A stretch of DNA of 64,000 bases from Rhizobium sp. Root274 (GCF_001429245.1 NZ_LMJE01000007.1:1247085-1311084), one strand, 5' to 3'; shown: positions 52,674-62,737, numbered from the stretch's first letter. Numbers and translations are program-made. Notes: generated by a model not told the origin, from the letters alone.

Positions 52674-53170
52674 CGCTCCTGTCAACTACATTTTTGGGAT
52701 TGGAGGAGGAGGACCACTGACGGCGCCGCCCCCACAATAAGAGCAGTTGAACTGATCGCCCACCCAACAAGACTCATAAGTAGTCCAACTGCGAAATTTT
52801 GAAGGGAATAACGTTCAGGGTCTCAGGTCACGGCCTTCCTCGAACAGCGCGCGATTCTTGAGGAACTGATACGAGAGGGATCGACGTCCGAGATCCAGAA
52901 ACACGAAAAGCCCCGTGATGGGGCGTTATGGGGATCGCAGGAGTGTTTGGTTGCGGGGGCCTGTTTTACACGGAGAATTGGATAAAGTCCGCGTCGGGAG
53001 GTCTAAAACCAGCCTTTTGCGGCCAGCAGCCTTGCCTGATGTCTCATCTCTCCTCCCGTCCCTCACCCTCCCTGGCTGAGGCAGGCGCTGAACGTTTCCA
53101 GCTCCCTCGGAACAAGTCCCCCGCGCCAAGGTTCCTGCTGTCAGGCTCTTGGTGACGATAGGCGGGACGT
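52674..53170. other. Intergenic region without supported gene
   Basis: About 500 bases between the catabolic operon and the Mfd-like gene. It contains a small hairpin GCCCC-GTGAT-GGGGC at 52910-52924 and, near 53107-53129, GGAAC followed 17 bases later by GTT. The latter faintly resembles an alphaproteobacterial EcfG stress promoter upstream of the Mfd-like start. Nothing here codes for a recognisable protein. Confidence 0.5.
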
Positions 53171-56100
53171 GTGAGTGTGATTGAAGACAGGAACGTTTTA
53201 GAGCCGCCACATCCGGATAACGAACAGAAGCTCCCTCGACCGGCCGCGGGACTGGTCGCTACACGCCTCGTGGCGTCGCTCAGACATGAACGGCGCTCGA
53301 CTGCCTATATTGCACTCAGCGACAGCGCAGCGTCCGATATCGCAGCAGCGGTCGGCGCTCTGTTCCCAGACGTCCAACTTCTCGTTCTGCCGCCTTGGGA
53401 CTGCCTCCCTTATGATCGCCTTCCGCCGTCGGCGCACTGCATGGGCAGGCGCATGGATGCCTTGCGGATCTGGAGCATACCAAGTTCAACACCAAAACTT
53501 TTGGTGACGTCGCTTGAGGCAGTCCTGCAGCGTATTCCACCATTGCCTGTGATCCAAAACAGCCGGCTGGATCTCGTTGTCGGGACAACATTTGATCGCG
53601 CGGCGTTTTCTCGTTTCACTCGGCAGACAGGCTACGTTGAAGAAGGTGTTGCCGATGATCCCGGCGAAGTGGTCGTTCGCGAGGGCGTTATCGACATCTA
53701 CCCCGCAGGTGCCCCCGGCCCGATGCGTGTCGTGCTGTCCAAGGATGATGAGCTTCTGGAACTCAAAGGCTTCGATCGTGTGTCTCAACGCACGGAAAGT
53801 ACACTTGAGACAGTTACGCTCGGCCCCGCAACCGAGGCCTTGGCAATCGAGGGAGATGCGGAAGACCCCGCGCCAATATCGGCCTCGATGGAACGCCTGT
53901 TGTGTCTCCTTTACGACGACATGCCTACCGTATTTGATGTGCTGGGCGATGCTAAGTTCCATCTGGCGCCGGGTGCCCAGATCCGGGTCAACCGATATCT
54001 CGACATCATTGAGGATGCTCGACAGTCACGGTTAACCTCGGATGCCTCGGACAGGGACGCGTCCCATTCGTTCTACCTCAGCCGTGCGGAATGGGAGGGA
54101 TACAGCTCTGGCCTTCAAGATAAGGCGTTGGACCTTGAAGGGTCCGCCGACAGGCCCGAGGTGCGCACAGCTTCCGACTCTCAAACGTCCATGACCCACC
54201 TCATCAGGGCAAGCTTAGAAGAAGGTCAGAAGGTTGTCATTGTTGGGATGGGGCAGAGCCTGGAAACACTTTGCCGTCGAGCCGCCAAGGCAACAGGGGC
54301 GATTGTTCGCCCCGTCGACACCTGGGAAGCTGTGCTGACGGCCGACGAAGGAAGCCTCTTGAAGTTCTCCTCTGCGCTTGATGAAGGTTTTGTCGACGCA
54401 AGGCACGGCGTGATCGTAGTTGCGGCTCCACAGATGAGCAAAGCCAGCACGTCAGTGGCGCTCCTCGCCGAACCAGAGTTGCAGATCGGCGACGTAGTGG
54501 TTCATGAGGATCACGGCGTGGGAGTCTTGAAAGATCTGGAACGCCTGGAAGTGGAAGACGTGTCCTACGACGCTGCTCGCCTCGAGTATCGTGATGGAGG
54601 GTCTGTCCTCGTGCCGATGGAAGATTTCGGTAAGCTCTGGCGCTACGGCTCAGAGGCAGAAGCCGTGACACTCGATCGGCTTCACACGGAAGCCTGGCAG
54701 AAGAAACGTGCACAGATCGACAAGGATATTCGATCCACCGCACGGCAACTCGCAAAAATTGCGAAGCAGCGGCGGACATTGCAGGCGGAGAAATTCGTAC
54801 CGCCCCGTGCCGCGTTCAACGCCTTCGTCCGGCGCTTCCCCTACCTCGAAACGCCAGACCAAACGGAGGCGATCAACGCGGTCCTTTCGGATCTGGCATC
54901 GGGACGCCCGATGAACCGTCTCATTTGTGGAGATGTTGGCTTCGGCAAGACGGAGATTGCGCTACGCGCGGCCGCCGCTGTCGCATTGTCAGGGGGGCAG
55001 GTTGCCGTGGTTGCGCCGACCACCATTCTTGCCCGCCAACACTTCAACACCTTCCGGGAGCGCTTTGCAGGTGCCGGCGTTTCCGTGGGGATGTTGTCGC
55101 GGCTGATCAAGCCGAGCGAGGCGAAGGAGGTCAAGGAAGCGATCATCCAGGGTAGCCTTGGCATTGTCGTTGCCACTCAGGCTGTCCTCGCAAAGGACGT
55201 CGCCTTTGCGCGTCTCGGGCTGTTGATCGTCGATGAAGAACATCGTTTCGGATTGAAGCAGAAGGAGGCCATGAAAGGGCTGGTCCCCTCACAGCACGTG
55301 CTCGCGATGTCTGCGACACCCATTCCCCGCACGCTGCAATCGGCGATGGTCGGCATCCAGGACGCCAGCGTTTTGGCCACGCCGCCACGCAAACGCCTGC
55401 CCGTGCGCACTGCTCTCTCGGCACTCGACAGCGCGTCCATGCGTACCGGGCTGATGCGCGAATTTCGACGCGGTGGTCAGAGTTTCGTGGTGGTGCCACG
55501 TATCGAGGATATCGATGAAATGGCAGCGAGACTGGGCAAGATCGTACCCGAACTCTCCTTGAAAATCGCTCACGGAAAAATGCCTGCGGCGGCCATTGAT
55601 GAAGCAATCGTCGCTTTTGCGGCAGGCGATGGCGATGTGCTGCTTGCGACGAACATCATCGAAAATGGCCTCGACATTCCCCGCGCCAATACCATGTTTG
55701 TCTGGCGTGCCAACCTTTTCGGGATAGCGCAGCTTCATCAGTTGCGCGGACGGGTCGGGCGCTCCAGCGCGCAAGGCGTGGTCACCTTACTCACCGATAA
55801 AGATGCGGATCTGTCAGAGGAAGCGCGTTTGCGACTGTCGACGCTGGTCGAGAACGATAGGCTGGGCTCCGGTGTGGCGATTAGCCTGCGGGATCTTGAT
55901 CTGCGCGGTGCAGGCGATCTCGTCGGGGAGGATCAGGCGGGCCATATCAAAGCTATCGGAGTAGGTCTTTATCAGAAGCTGCTGGTAGAGGCGGTCGAAA
56001 AGCCGGTCCGACTGGAAGAAATCCATCCGTCGCGCACAGTACTCAATCTTGGCATAACAGGAAGCATTCCAACAGATTACGTTTCGGATCCGGCGCTGAG

Positions 56101-56452
56101 ACTTATGATCTATGCGAGACTGCTGCGGGCAAGTTCACCCGCTGAGATTACCGAGCTTGAAGCTGAATTTGAGGACAGGTTTGGCGATCGGCCAGAGGAG
56201 GTGGAACTGCTGTTGCGGATCGCCCGATTACAACTTTCAGCGTCTCGCCTTGGTATTTCTCTGCTCGAAGCTGGCCCGAAAGCACTGGCGGTAACGCTTG
56301 AGAAAAACGCCCCTTCGACGACCATTGCGAAATTGGTCAAAACGAACGGGGCAGTTCAGCGAAACGGTCGGCTGATGTTCCAGAGGGAGGTCACTACCAG
56401 TGAAGAGGCGCTTCGGTTTTTTGAGGAGGCGATCTCTGGTGCACATCCATAG
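53171..56452 (+). CDS. Transcription-repair coupling factor-like helicase (Mfd paralogue)
   Basis: 1093 residues, slightly shorter than Mfd (about 1150). The N-terminal UvrB-like region (LLVLPPWDCLPYDRLPPSAH) is followed by the RNA-polymerase-interacting domain near residue 436 (ELQIGDVVVHEDHGVGVLKD). A superfamily 2 motor follows with Walker A GDVGFGKTEIALRA near 588, DEEH box LLIVDEEHRFGLKQKEAM near 687, and motif VI QLRGRVGRSSAQG near 856. The C-terminal TRCF domain is also recognisable. It starts with GTG and a weak ribosome-binding site. The genome probably also has the standard chromosomal mfd, so this would be a second, accessory copy; it has no repair neighbours. Divergence is not measurable here. 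Confidence 0.88.
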   Translation: MSVIEDRNVLEPPHPDNEQKLPRPAAGLVATRLVASLRHERRSTAYIALSDSAASDIAAAVGALFPDVQLLVLPPWDCLPYDRLPPSAHCMGRRMDALRIWSIPSSTPKLLVTSLEAVLQRIPPLPVIQNSRLDLVVGTTFDRAAFSRFTRQTGYVEEGVADDPGEVVVREGVIDIYPAGAPGPMRVVLSKDDELLELKGFDRVSQRTESTLETVTLGPATEALAIEGDAEDPAPISASMERLLCLLYDDMPTVFDVLGDAKFHLAPGAQIRVNRYLDIIEDARQSRLTSDASDRDASHSFYLSRAEWEGYSSGLQDKALDLEGSADRPEVRTASDSQTSMTHLIRASLEEGQKVVIVGMGQSLETLCRRAAKATGAIVRPVDTWEAVLTADEGSLLKFSSALDEGFVDARHGVIVVAAPQMSKASTSVALLAEPELQIGDVVVHEDHGVGVLKDLERLEVEDVSYDAARLEYRDGGSVLVPMEDFGKLWRYGSEAEAVTLDRLHTEAWQKKRAQIDKDIRSTARQLAKIAKQRRTLQAEKFVPPRAAFNAFVRRFPYLETPDQTEAINAVLSDLASGRPMNRLICGDVGFGKTEIALRAAAAVALSGGQVAVVAPTTILARQHFNTFRERFAGAGVSVGMLSRLIKPSEAKEVKEAIIQGSLGIVVATQAVLAKDVAFARLGLLIVDEEHRFGLKQKEAMKGLVPSQHVLAMSATPIPRTLQSAMVGIQDASVLATPPRKRLPVRTALSALDSASMRTGLMREFRRGGQSFVVVPRIEDIDEMAARLGKIVPELSLKIAHGKMPAAAIDEAIVAFAAGDGDVLLATNIIENGLDIPRANTMFVWRANLFGIAQLHQLRGRVGRSSAQGVVTLLTDKDADLSEEARLRLSTLVENDRLGSGVAISLRDLDLRGAGDLVGEDQAGHIKAIGVGLYQKLLVEAVEKPVRLEEIHPSRTVLNLGITGSIPTDYVSDPALRLMIYARLLRASSPAEITELEAEFEDRFGDRPEEVELLLRIARLQLSASRLGISLLEAGPKALAVTLEKNAPSTTIAKLVKTNGAVQRNGRLMFQREVTTSEEALRFFEEAISGAHP

Positions 56453-56669
56453 CCGGACACCTCCCCACTTCCAAACTTCATGCAGGAGACATCGGGCCCT
56501 GTCATCCAGATGCCAAAGGCTGCCTAGTACCACGGCTAACATCCTCGTTTTGAGGCCTCCCTCGGTGCCCTCGTAGAAATCGTGCCTCCGGTTGCAGCGA
56601 TGCTTCACCGGTTCATTTGCGTGGTCGACAAAATGGCGCCCTCAGAAGTCCACCCCTTGCAGAAGCTGA

Positions 56670-58715
56670 TTAAAGGATCTTGGCGAGCATCTGGGCCATT
56701 TGATCTTGAGTGTAAGGCTTCGCAAGCCGCGCCGCGTCGATCTCCACCCCGGATGGTAGGTCGGCATAGCCGGAAGCGAGGAGAATGGGCAGCCCGGGAA
56801 CGCGCTCATGCACCGCCTTCGCCAGCTCCGCTCCTGTCATGCCAGGCATGGAATAGTCCGTGATCAGGAGATCGAAGCTTGTGCCGCTATCGATCAGCGC
56901 CAGCGCATCCTTTCCCGAATACACTTCCACAACCTCATGACCAAGGTCGCTGAGCATGTCGGCTGAACTCATGGCGATCAGGACGTCGTCGTCGACAAGG
57001 AGGATCTTCTTTGGCCCCGTTTCAATAGAGTTTTGGTTGCTTGATAGGCCCTGCTCCAATTGAATGACATTTGCTGTCGATACCGGGATCCACAGCTCTG
57101 CCGTTGTGCCTCGGCCCGGCTCGCTCGTAAGCTTCAACCGCCCGTTCAATTGCAAAGCAAGACCGTGGACCATCGACAATCCCAATCCAGTTCCCTTGCC
57201 AAGTTCCTTGGTAGAAAAGAATGGCTCAATCGCCTTCTGAAGCGTCTCGGGGTCCATGCCCGTTCCCTGATCGACAACAGAAAGGACGACGTAGCGTCCA
57301 GGAGCACAGGCATCAGCTTCCGCCGGCTGCTCCGTCTCCCGCAACTTCACAAGGATGGTGCCACCATCAGGCATCGCGTCGCGCGCATTCACCGCGAGGT
57401 TGAGGAGTGCCAGTTCCACCTGGTTTGCATCGGCCGACACAAGCGGCAGGTGCTCCGGCAGGTCTGCTTCTATCGCGATCCGGGATCCCACCGAGCGTTG
57501 CAGCAGATCCTTCATTTCTGTCACGAGCCCGTCAAGGTTCACCGGGCCGACCTGAAGATCCTGCCGCCGGGAGAAAGCCAGCAGTCGCTGTGTCAACGAT
57601 GCGCCACGTTGTGCCCCCTGGAGTGCTCCTTCGATCAGCCGGATCGCCTTCGCGTCGCCTGCAAGATGCTTTCGCAGCAGATCTAGATTGGCGAGAACCG
57701 CCATCAGCAGATTGTTGAAGTCATGCGCTACGCCACCCGTCAGCTGGCCGATAGCTTCCATCTTCTGGGACTGGCGAAGCTGTTCCTCCGCCCGTTCCCG
57801 CTGGCCGACCTCCGCCAAGACCAGATCGTGCGCCAACTCCAGCTCGCGGGTTCGCTCGGCGACGCGTTCCTCCAGCATCTCGTTGAGATGACGCTGCTGT
57901 TCCTCGGCCTGTAGGCGCTCTGTAACGTCAGAGGCCACGCCCACCAGCTTGACCACCCGTCCCGCCCGATCCCGGTGGAGCTGCGCCCGGATCTCCGCGC
58001 CATGAACGGAGCCATCAGGCCAGACCGTGCGATAGGCGATAACGTAATCCGTCCCTCTTGCCACCGCATCCCGCACTGCCTGCTTCATGCGCTCCACGTC
58101 ATCCGGGTGTATCGCCTTCAGCAAGTCGCCGTAGGTGAAGCCATCATCGGCTGCACGACCAAAGATCCCACGGCAGGTCGGTGAGGTGGTCAGGGTGCTA
58201 GTCGCAAGATCCAACTCCCACGCGCCCAAGCGGCCAGCTTCCAAGGCCGTCTGGAGGCGACGTTCCCCCTCGTTCAGCTCTTCAATGCGGGTACGCGCCT
58301 CATATTGGCGACGTCGCCCGCGGATTGCCGATTGAGCCACACTGATGAAGGTCGTCGCGTGAAAGGGCCGCTCGATAAAGCTGACATTGCCAAGCACCTC
58401 CGACAGGCGCGTAGCATCGGGATTGCGTTCAGGTCCGCCGCCGCGCGCCGTTAGAATGATGAAGGGGAGATCTGACCAGGTCGGCTGCATCTCGATCCAG
58501 GCCGCAAACGGGCGCAGGTCGGCTGAGTGGAGCGCCTCTTCCGTGATCACGACGAAGGCAACGTCATCATCCAGGGATTCTATAACGTCGTGCAGTGTCA
58601 GTGAGATACTGGACGAAAGGCCGGCTTCCTGCAGCAAGGCTGCGGCAATCTGGGCGTCACGGCCCAGCGGAGCGTGGATCAGGCCGAATACAGTGCGCTC
58701 AGGAATCGGAGTCAT
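56670..58715 (-). CDS. Hybrid sensor histidine kinase (PAS-HisKA-HATPase-receiver)
   Basis: About 681 residues from the ATG at 58715, which overlaps the KaiC gene. Domains in order: receiver-like N-terminal module (8-125, without a clear phosphoacceptor motif), PAS (about 155-275; [20 protein letters not shown], then [20 protein letters not shown]), coiled coil, HisKA with phospho-His in [20 protein letters not shown] near 332, HATPase ([31 protein letters not shown]), and a C-terminal receiver ([16 protein letters not shown], phospho-Asp in [13 protein letters not shown] near 620). No membrane segment, so it is cytoplasmic. Gene overlap implies joint action with the KaiC protein. Confidence 0.88.
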   Translation of the reverse strand: MTPIPERTVFGLIHAPLGRDAQIAAALLQEAGLSSSISLTLHDVIESLDDDVAFVVITEEALHSADLRPFAAWIEMQPTWSDLPFIILTARGGGPERNPDATRLSEVLGNVSFIERPFHATTFISVAQSAIRGRRRQYEARTRIEELNEGERRLQTALEAGRLGAWELDLATSTLTTSPTCRGIFGRAADDGFTYGDLLKAIHPDDVERMKQAVRDAVARGTDYVIAYRTVWPDGSVHGAEIRAQLHRDRAGRVVKLVGVASDVTERLQAEEQQRHLNEMLEERVAERTRELELAHDLVLAEVGQRERAEEQLRQSQKMEAIGQLTGGVAHDFNNLLMAVLANLDLLRKHLAGDAKAIRLIEGALQGAQRGASLTQRLLAFSRRQDLQVGPVNLDGLVTEMKDLLQRSVGSRIAIEADLPEHLPLVSADANQVELALLNLAVNARDAMPDGGTILVKLRETEQPAEADACAPGRYVVLSVVDQGTGMDPETLQKAIEPFFSTKELGKGTGLGLSMVHGLALQLNGRLKLTSEPGRGTTAELWIPVSTANVIQLEQGLSSNQNSIETGPKKILLVDDDVLIAMSSADMLSDLGHEVVEVYSGKDALALIDSGTSFDLLITDYSMPGMTGAELAKAVHERVPGLPILLASGYADLPSGVEIDAARLAKPYTQDQMAQMLAKIL

Positions 58716-60207
58716 CCTCGTCAAGAGACTGCACCTGCAGTTGTTTGTCCCCCACAAATAGCGGAACCCCGCGCAGAATGCCCTGGAAGCCCGACAAGGG
58801 CTCGCCGAGCGTCAACCCCCGGCTGCCGATCCGATACTCTCGGATCGTATCTTCGTGACTGCCGGTGCGCTTTTTGATGACGGAGATCGCCCGACGTACC
58901 CGCCCATCGGCTTCGAAATATCGGAGCAGGATCACGGTGTCAGCAAGATAAGTCACGTCGACGGGGGATTTCATATCACCGACCAGCCCGTGCTGCGCGA
59001 CCGTGATGAAAGTATTCACCCCCTGCCGGTTCAGATATTGCAGCAGTTCGTGCATATGCAGGATGAGGCCGTTCTCCTCAGGCATGGCGGCCTGATAGCC
59101 GTTGATACTGTCTATGACGACGGTCATGGCTTTGAAACTCGCTACCCTATCGCGCACACGCTGGGCAAACTCTCCCGGTGACAATTCCGCAGCATCGAGT
59201 TGCTCAATATGGATCAGGCCCTTGTCGCGCAGGCCTTCAAGATCTAGCCCCATCGCCTTTGTGCGGGCGAACAACAGCCCTAATTCCTCGTCGAAAACGA
59301 AAATAGCTGCCCGCTCTCCACGCTGGACGGCAGCGTCGACAAACTGCAAAGCAAAGAGGCTTTTGCCGGTGCCGGCGGGTCCAATCAGAAGTGTGCTGGA
59401 GCCGCGGTTAAGGCCACCACCGAGCAGGTTGTCGAATTCGGAAATGCCACTACCGAGCAGGCTGCGCTCGAAGCCGGACTTATGCTCAAGGGCACGCAGC
59501 CGCGGAAACACTGCCACCCCGCCCGTCTTGATGACAAAGTCATGATACCCGCCTCGATACGCTTGGCCGCGGTATTTCAGGATCCGCAGCCGGCGACGCT
59601 CGGAGCCATAATCAGGAGCCAGTTGTTCGAGATGAATGACGCCGTGCACCACGCTGTGAACCGTCTTGTCGAGCGTGTCCGAGGTCATGTCGTCCAGAAG
59701 CAAGACGGTCGCATCTGAGCGCGAGAAGAAATGTTTAAGCGCGAGTATCTGGCGGCGGTAGCGAAGCGAGCTCTGTGCAAGAAGCCTGATCTCAGACAGG
59801 CTATCAATGACAACACGGTGCGGCTTAACCCGCTCGAAGGTTTCAAAGATGAGCTTAGTTGTCTCCCCCAGCTCAAGGTCGGAAGAGTAAAGGAGGCTTT
59901 GTTGCTGATGTGCGTCGAGCAGGCTTTCGGGAGGCACGAGTTCGAATATTTCGATCCGGTCTCCGATGTCTCTGCCGTGTGATAGTGCGCTATCGCGCAA
60001 CTCCGATTCCGTTTCAGAAAGGGTAATGTAGAGACAGCGCTCACCGCTATCTGCTCCCTCAAGAAGAAACTGAAGAGCAATAGTCGTCTTGCCAGAGCCT
60101 GGGGTCCCCTCCAGCAAAAACACGTGCCGGCGCGAAAGTCCACCGGCCAGAATGTCATCCAATCCCTCCACACCAGTCATTGCTTTCGCAGTAGAAAATT
60201 CTGACAT
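58699..60207 (-). CDS. kaiC: KaiC-like two-domain ATPase
   Basis: About 502 residues from ATG 60207 (AGAGGG upstream); a longer frame from 60384 is unsupported. Each half is a RecA-like ATPase: Walker A GTPGSGKTTIALQFLLEGAD near residue 34-42 and GPAGTGKSLFALQFVDAAVQ near 277, with acidic pairs in YITLSETESELRD and IFVFDEELGLLF. By alignment with cyanobacterial KaiC, the neighbouring Ser-Thr phosphosites near HIST correspond here to Thr-Tyr in VTYLADTVILLRYF. No kaiA or kaiB gene is near. Non-cyanobacterial KaiC homologues next to histidine kinases act in stress or output signalling rather than a proven clock. The 294-base upstream gap contains the palindrome GGAACATGTTCC at 60272-60283. Confidence 0.85.
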   Translation of the reverse strand: MSEFSTAKAMTGVEGLDDILAGGLSRRHVFLLEGTPGSGKTTIALQFLLEGADSGERCLYITLSETESELRDSALSHGRDIGDRIEIFELVPPESLLDAHQQQSLLYSSDLELGETTKLIFETFERVKPHRVVIDSLSEIRLLAQSSLRYRRQILALKHFFSRSDATVLLLDDMTSDTLDKTVHSVVHGVIHLEQLAPDYGSERRRLRILKYRGQAYRGGYHDFVIKTGGVAVFPRLRALEHKSGFERSLLGSGISEFDNLLGGGLNRGSSTLLIGPAGTGKSLFALQFVDAAVQRGERAAIFVFDEELGLLFARTKAMGLDLEGLRDKGLIHIEQLDAAELSPGEFAQRVRDRVASFKAMTVVIDSINGYQAAMPEENGLILHMHELLQYLNRQGVNTFITVAQHGLVGDMKSPVDVTYLADTVILLRYFEADGRVRRAISVIKKRTGSHEDTIREYRIGSRGLTLGEPLSGFQGILRGVPLFVGDKQLQVQSLDEDDSDS

Positions 60208-60457
60208 CAACCCTCTTTGATCCCTTGGCAACGCTCGGCAAAGCTTTTGGTCTACTAAAGTGTTGAGGCCGGGAACATGTTCCACCATAGATGCATGCGG
60301 GATTGACGTTCTTGGACAACCCCTCCGTTTTCGCTGTCGCGGAAGACTTCTTAACAAGCCTCTGCACCCAAGATGCAGACGCACGGTCTAAGCCTGTAAG
60401 TTGGGCGGGTAAGAACTGGAGCCGGGTACCCGACCCGTCTGCAGCTTTAGAAGCAAG

Positions 60458-60492
60458 AAAGCTGCCGTTCGCTATGGACGACCGGCAGCTTT
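60458..60492 (-). terminator. Terminator after secreted alpha/beta hydrolase, copy 2
   Basis: AAAGCTGCCG (60458-60467) pairs with CGGCAGCTTT (60483-60492) in a 10-base-pair stem with a 15-base loop, followed on the minus strand by TCTTGCTTC. It begins 9 bases past the hydrolase stop. Confidence 0.6.
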
Positions 60493-60501
60493 GCCACTCA
60501 A

Positions 60502-61269
60502 TTACTGAGCCGCCTCCTCGATGAGATCAGCAACTGCCTGTGGCTGCGAGACCATGACCACGTGGGATGCGCCGTCCACGACAACGGTGTGCTTAGAACC
60601 TGCTCGTTCTGCCATAAAGCCGAGCGCCCGAGCCGGGATGTTCTTATCACCATCACCATAGATGAAGTACGAGGGCAGCGTTTTCCACGCTGGCTTGCCT
60701 GACTTCTCTGTCAGCGCCGCCTCAGTGATTGGCCTCTGACCGACTGCCATGAGTGCAGCGTCATCAACGCTGACATCGTGCGCAAACTGGTCGTGGAACT
60801 TCTGCTGGTCGATGAAGAGATCGGTACCGCCATCGGCCAGCTTGACGGGAGGCGCAAGGGCCTGGCCAAGCGTGCCGCCAAGGAATTTGCCGGCAAGATC
60901 GGCAGCCGCCTCCCCTTCATCCGGCGCAAAAGCCGCCACATAGACCAGCGATTTTACGTTCTCCCTACCATTCGCCGCGGTCGTGATGACCTGGCCGCCA
61001 TAGGAGTGACCGACGAGCACAACAGGACCCTCAATGCTTGCGACAACATCCGAGACATAGGCTGCGTCGGTTGAGACACTGCGCAAGGGGTTTGCCGCGG
61101 CAACCACGCGGTAACCGTCTGTCTGCAGAATTTTCGTGACGCCGTTCCAGCTCGAAGAGTCGGCAAATGCACCATGAACAAGAACAACGGTGGGCTTGGC
61201 AGGTTGGGCGGCGGCAGCCCCTGACAACAGCGCACCAGCAACGGCAAGGCTTGCAACAAATTTGAACAT
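60502..61269 (-). CDS. Secreted alpha/beta hydrolase, cassette copy 2
   Basis: 255 residues, signal peptide FVASLAVAGALLSGAAAAQP. Same catalytic motifs as copy 1: Ser in VLVGHSYGGQVITTAANG, His in GASHVVMVSQP. About 28 substitutions separate the two proteins, roughly 89 per cent identity, spread along the chain rather than clustered. It ends 23 bases before its own terminator and follows the chloroperoxidase-like gene after 66 bases, matching the spacing in copy 1. Confidence 0.83.
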   Translation of the reverse strand: MFKFVASLAVAGALLSGAAAAQPAKPTVVLVHGAFADSSSWNGVTKILQTDGYRVVAAANPLRSVSTDAAYVSDVVASIEGPVVLVGHSYGGQVITTAANGRENVKSLVYVAAFAPDEGEAAADLAGKFLGGTLGQALAPPVKLADGGTDLFIDQQKFHDQFAHDVSVDDAALMAVGQRPITEAALTEKSGKPAWKTLPSYFIYGDGDKNIPARALGFMAERAGSKHTVVVDGASHVVMVSQPQAVADLIEEAAQ

Positions 61270-61335
61270 GACAGTTCCTTCTCTAGAATATGAGGGTGAC
61301 GGTGGATGAATTTCGCTCGGTCAGACGACCCAGGT

Positions 61336-62157
61336 TCAGCTGCGGATGAAGCCGAGTACGTCGGCGTTGAAGCGATCAGCCTCGGTCTCTGCCAGTCCGT
61401 GAGAGCCCCCCGAATAGATCTTCAGCATGGCATCAGCCACGAGTTCAGCCGCCAAATGGGCAGAGGCGCCGATCGGCACGATCTGATCGTCATCGCCATG
61501 AATGATCAGCGTTGGGCGGTCGATTTTCTTCAAGTCCTCAGTGTAATCCACTTCGGAAAACTCGCGGATGCAATCATACTGGCCCTTGATACCGCCCTGG
61601 AGACCAATGCGGCGGAAGTTCTCCCGTAAGCCCTCATTGGCGGCGATGCCATCCCGATTGAAGCCGTAAAAAGGGACCGTCAGGTCAAAGAAGAACTGTG
61701 AACGATCCTTCGCCGTGTTCTCACGAATATTGTCAAAAACCTCAATCGGCGTTCCGTTCGGATTGGCTGCAGTCTTGAGCATAAGCGGCGGAACAGCCCC
61801 CACGAGAACGACCTTGGCGACGCGTGCCGTGCCATGACGGCCGATGTAATGCGCGACTTCGCCGCCCCCAGTGGAATGGCCGACCAGGATCAGATCGGTC
61901 AGGTCAAGCGCCTCGATCAGTTCGGCCAGATCATCGGCGTACTGGTCCATATGATTGCCGTTGAAAGTCTGGTCCGAGCGGCCATGGCTCCTGCGGTCAT
62001 GGGCGATCACCCGAAAGCCATTTTGGCTGAAGAACAGCATCTGCTGGTCCCAGGCGTCAGACGACAGCGGCCAGCCGTGAGCAAACAGGATTGGCTGACC
62101 TGTCCCCCAGTCCTTGTAGAAGAGTGCGGTCCCGTCTGTAGTGGTGAAGAGCGACAT
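61336..62157 (-). CDS. Alpha/beta hydrolase, non-heme chloroperoxidase/perhydrolase type, cassette copy 2
   Basis: 273 residues with Ser in [18 protein letters not shown], acid in [15 protein letters not shown] and His in SGGSHGLAE. Same length as copy 1 and close to 88-90 per cent identical by eye. A duplicated perhydrolase under a duplicated OhrR-type regulator implies dosage or ligand differences; which is unknown. It is transcribed with the secreted hydrolase and away from the regulator. Confidence 0.87.
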   Translation of the reverse strand: MSLFTTTDGTALFYKDWGTGQPILFAHGWPLSSDAWDQQMLFFSQNGFRVIAHDRRSHGRSDQTFNGNHMDQYADDLAELIEALDLTDLILVGHSTGGGEVAHYIGRHGTARVAKVVLVGAVPPLMLKTAANPNGTPIEVFDNIRENTAKDRSQFFFDLTVPFYGFNRDGIAANEGLRENFRRIGLQGGIKGQYDCIREFSEVDYTEDLKKIDRPTLIIHGDDDQIVPIGASAHLAAELVADAMLKIYSGGSHGLAETEADRFNADVLGFIRS

Positions 62158-62191
62158 GTTGCAATCCTTTCGTTAATTTGTAGGCGATTAC

Positions 62192-62265
62192 TTTGTGTGC
62201 GATCTATATGCCTAGCCTTATGTCGCACGTCAACCGCTTGCAATCAGATCGCGCACAAATTATTT
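62192..62265. promoter_or_regulatory. Twin candidate OhrR operators, cassette copy 2
   Basis: TTTGTGTGCGATCTATATGC (62192-62211) and GATCGCGCACAAATTATTT (62247-62265) form inverted half-repeats, equivalent to those at 35030-35103. The second block is identical to copy 1 over 19 bases; the first differs at three positions. The region lies between the divergent starts at 62157 and 62282. Confidence 0.6.
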
Positions 62266-62281
62266 TGAGGCGAAGGAGAAC

Positions 62282-62737
62282 ATGATGACCAACACACGAA
62301 CTGCCGACACCGTGCCTCGCGCTGATGTGACGGGGCTTCTTTGCTTTTCTCTCTACTCCGCAAGCCACGCCTTCACGCAGCTTTACCGGCCACTGCTTGA
62401 GAAACTAAGCCTCACCTATCCGCAGTATCTTGCCATGGTGACACTGTGGCACCATGACGGGCAGACCGTAAAGGAACTCGGGAAGACACTGTTCCTGGAT
62501 TCCAGTACCCTGACACCGCTCCTGAAACGACTGGATGCGGCAGGCCTGATCACCCGTACTCGCAATCCAAGGGATGAGCGCGAGGTTCTAATTCACCTGA
62601 CGCAAAAAGGGGACGAACTGCGTACCAGCGCTGCGGACGTCGGGCGCTGCATTGAGGAAGCCGTCGGATTGGATGCAAAGACGGTGCAGACGATCAAAGC
62701 GTCAGTTGATGCCATCAGAGATAGCATCAAGCCTTAG
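62282..62737 (+). CDS. ohrR: MarR/OhrR-family organic-peroxide-type regulator, cassette copy 2
   Basis: 151 residues with GAAGGAGAA before the ATG. Reactive Cys in GLLCFSLYSASHAFTQLYRP, second Cys in VGRCIEEAVG, winged helix GKTLFLDSSTLTPLLKRLDA and RTRNPRDEREVLIHL. The DNA-reading helix region is almost identical to copy 1, but the N-terminus and the C-terminal dimer helices are more diverged than the hydrolases are. So both regulators probably bind the same operator sequence and may cross-regulate. Confidence 0.87.
   Translation: MMTNTRTADTVPRADVTGLLCFSLYSASHAFTQLYRPLLEKLSLTYPQYLAMVTLWHHDGQTVKELGKTLFLDSSTLTPLLKRLDAAGLITRTRNPRDEREVLIHLTQKGDELRTSAADVGRCIEEAVGLDAKTVQTIKASVDAIRDSIKP

Larger units (their letters stand above)
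60502..62737. repeat. Direct repeat copy 2 of hydrolase-hydrolase-OhrR cassette
   Basis: Second copy of the unit at 33338-35572, in the same orientation, about 27 kb away start to start. Homology covers three genes and the operator region but not the flanking terminators. The adjacent IS element lies on the right. Confidence 0.9.

Noticed and set aside
60272..60283. GGAACATGTTCC as an EcfG-type stress promoter or LexA box before kaiC
   Set aside because: No matching -10 (CGTT) at the needed distance, and it does not fit the rhizobial GAAC-N7-GAAC LexA box; it stays an unassigned palindrome.
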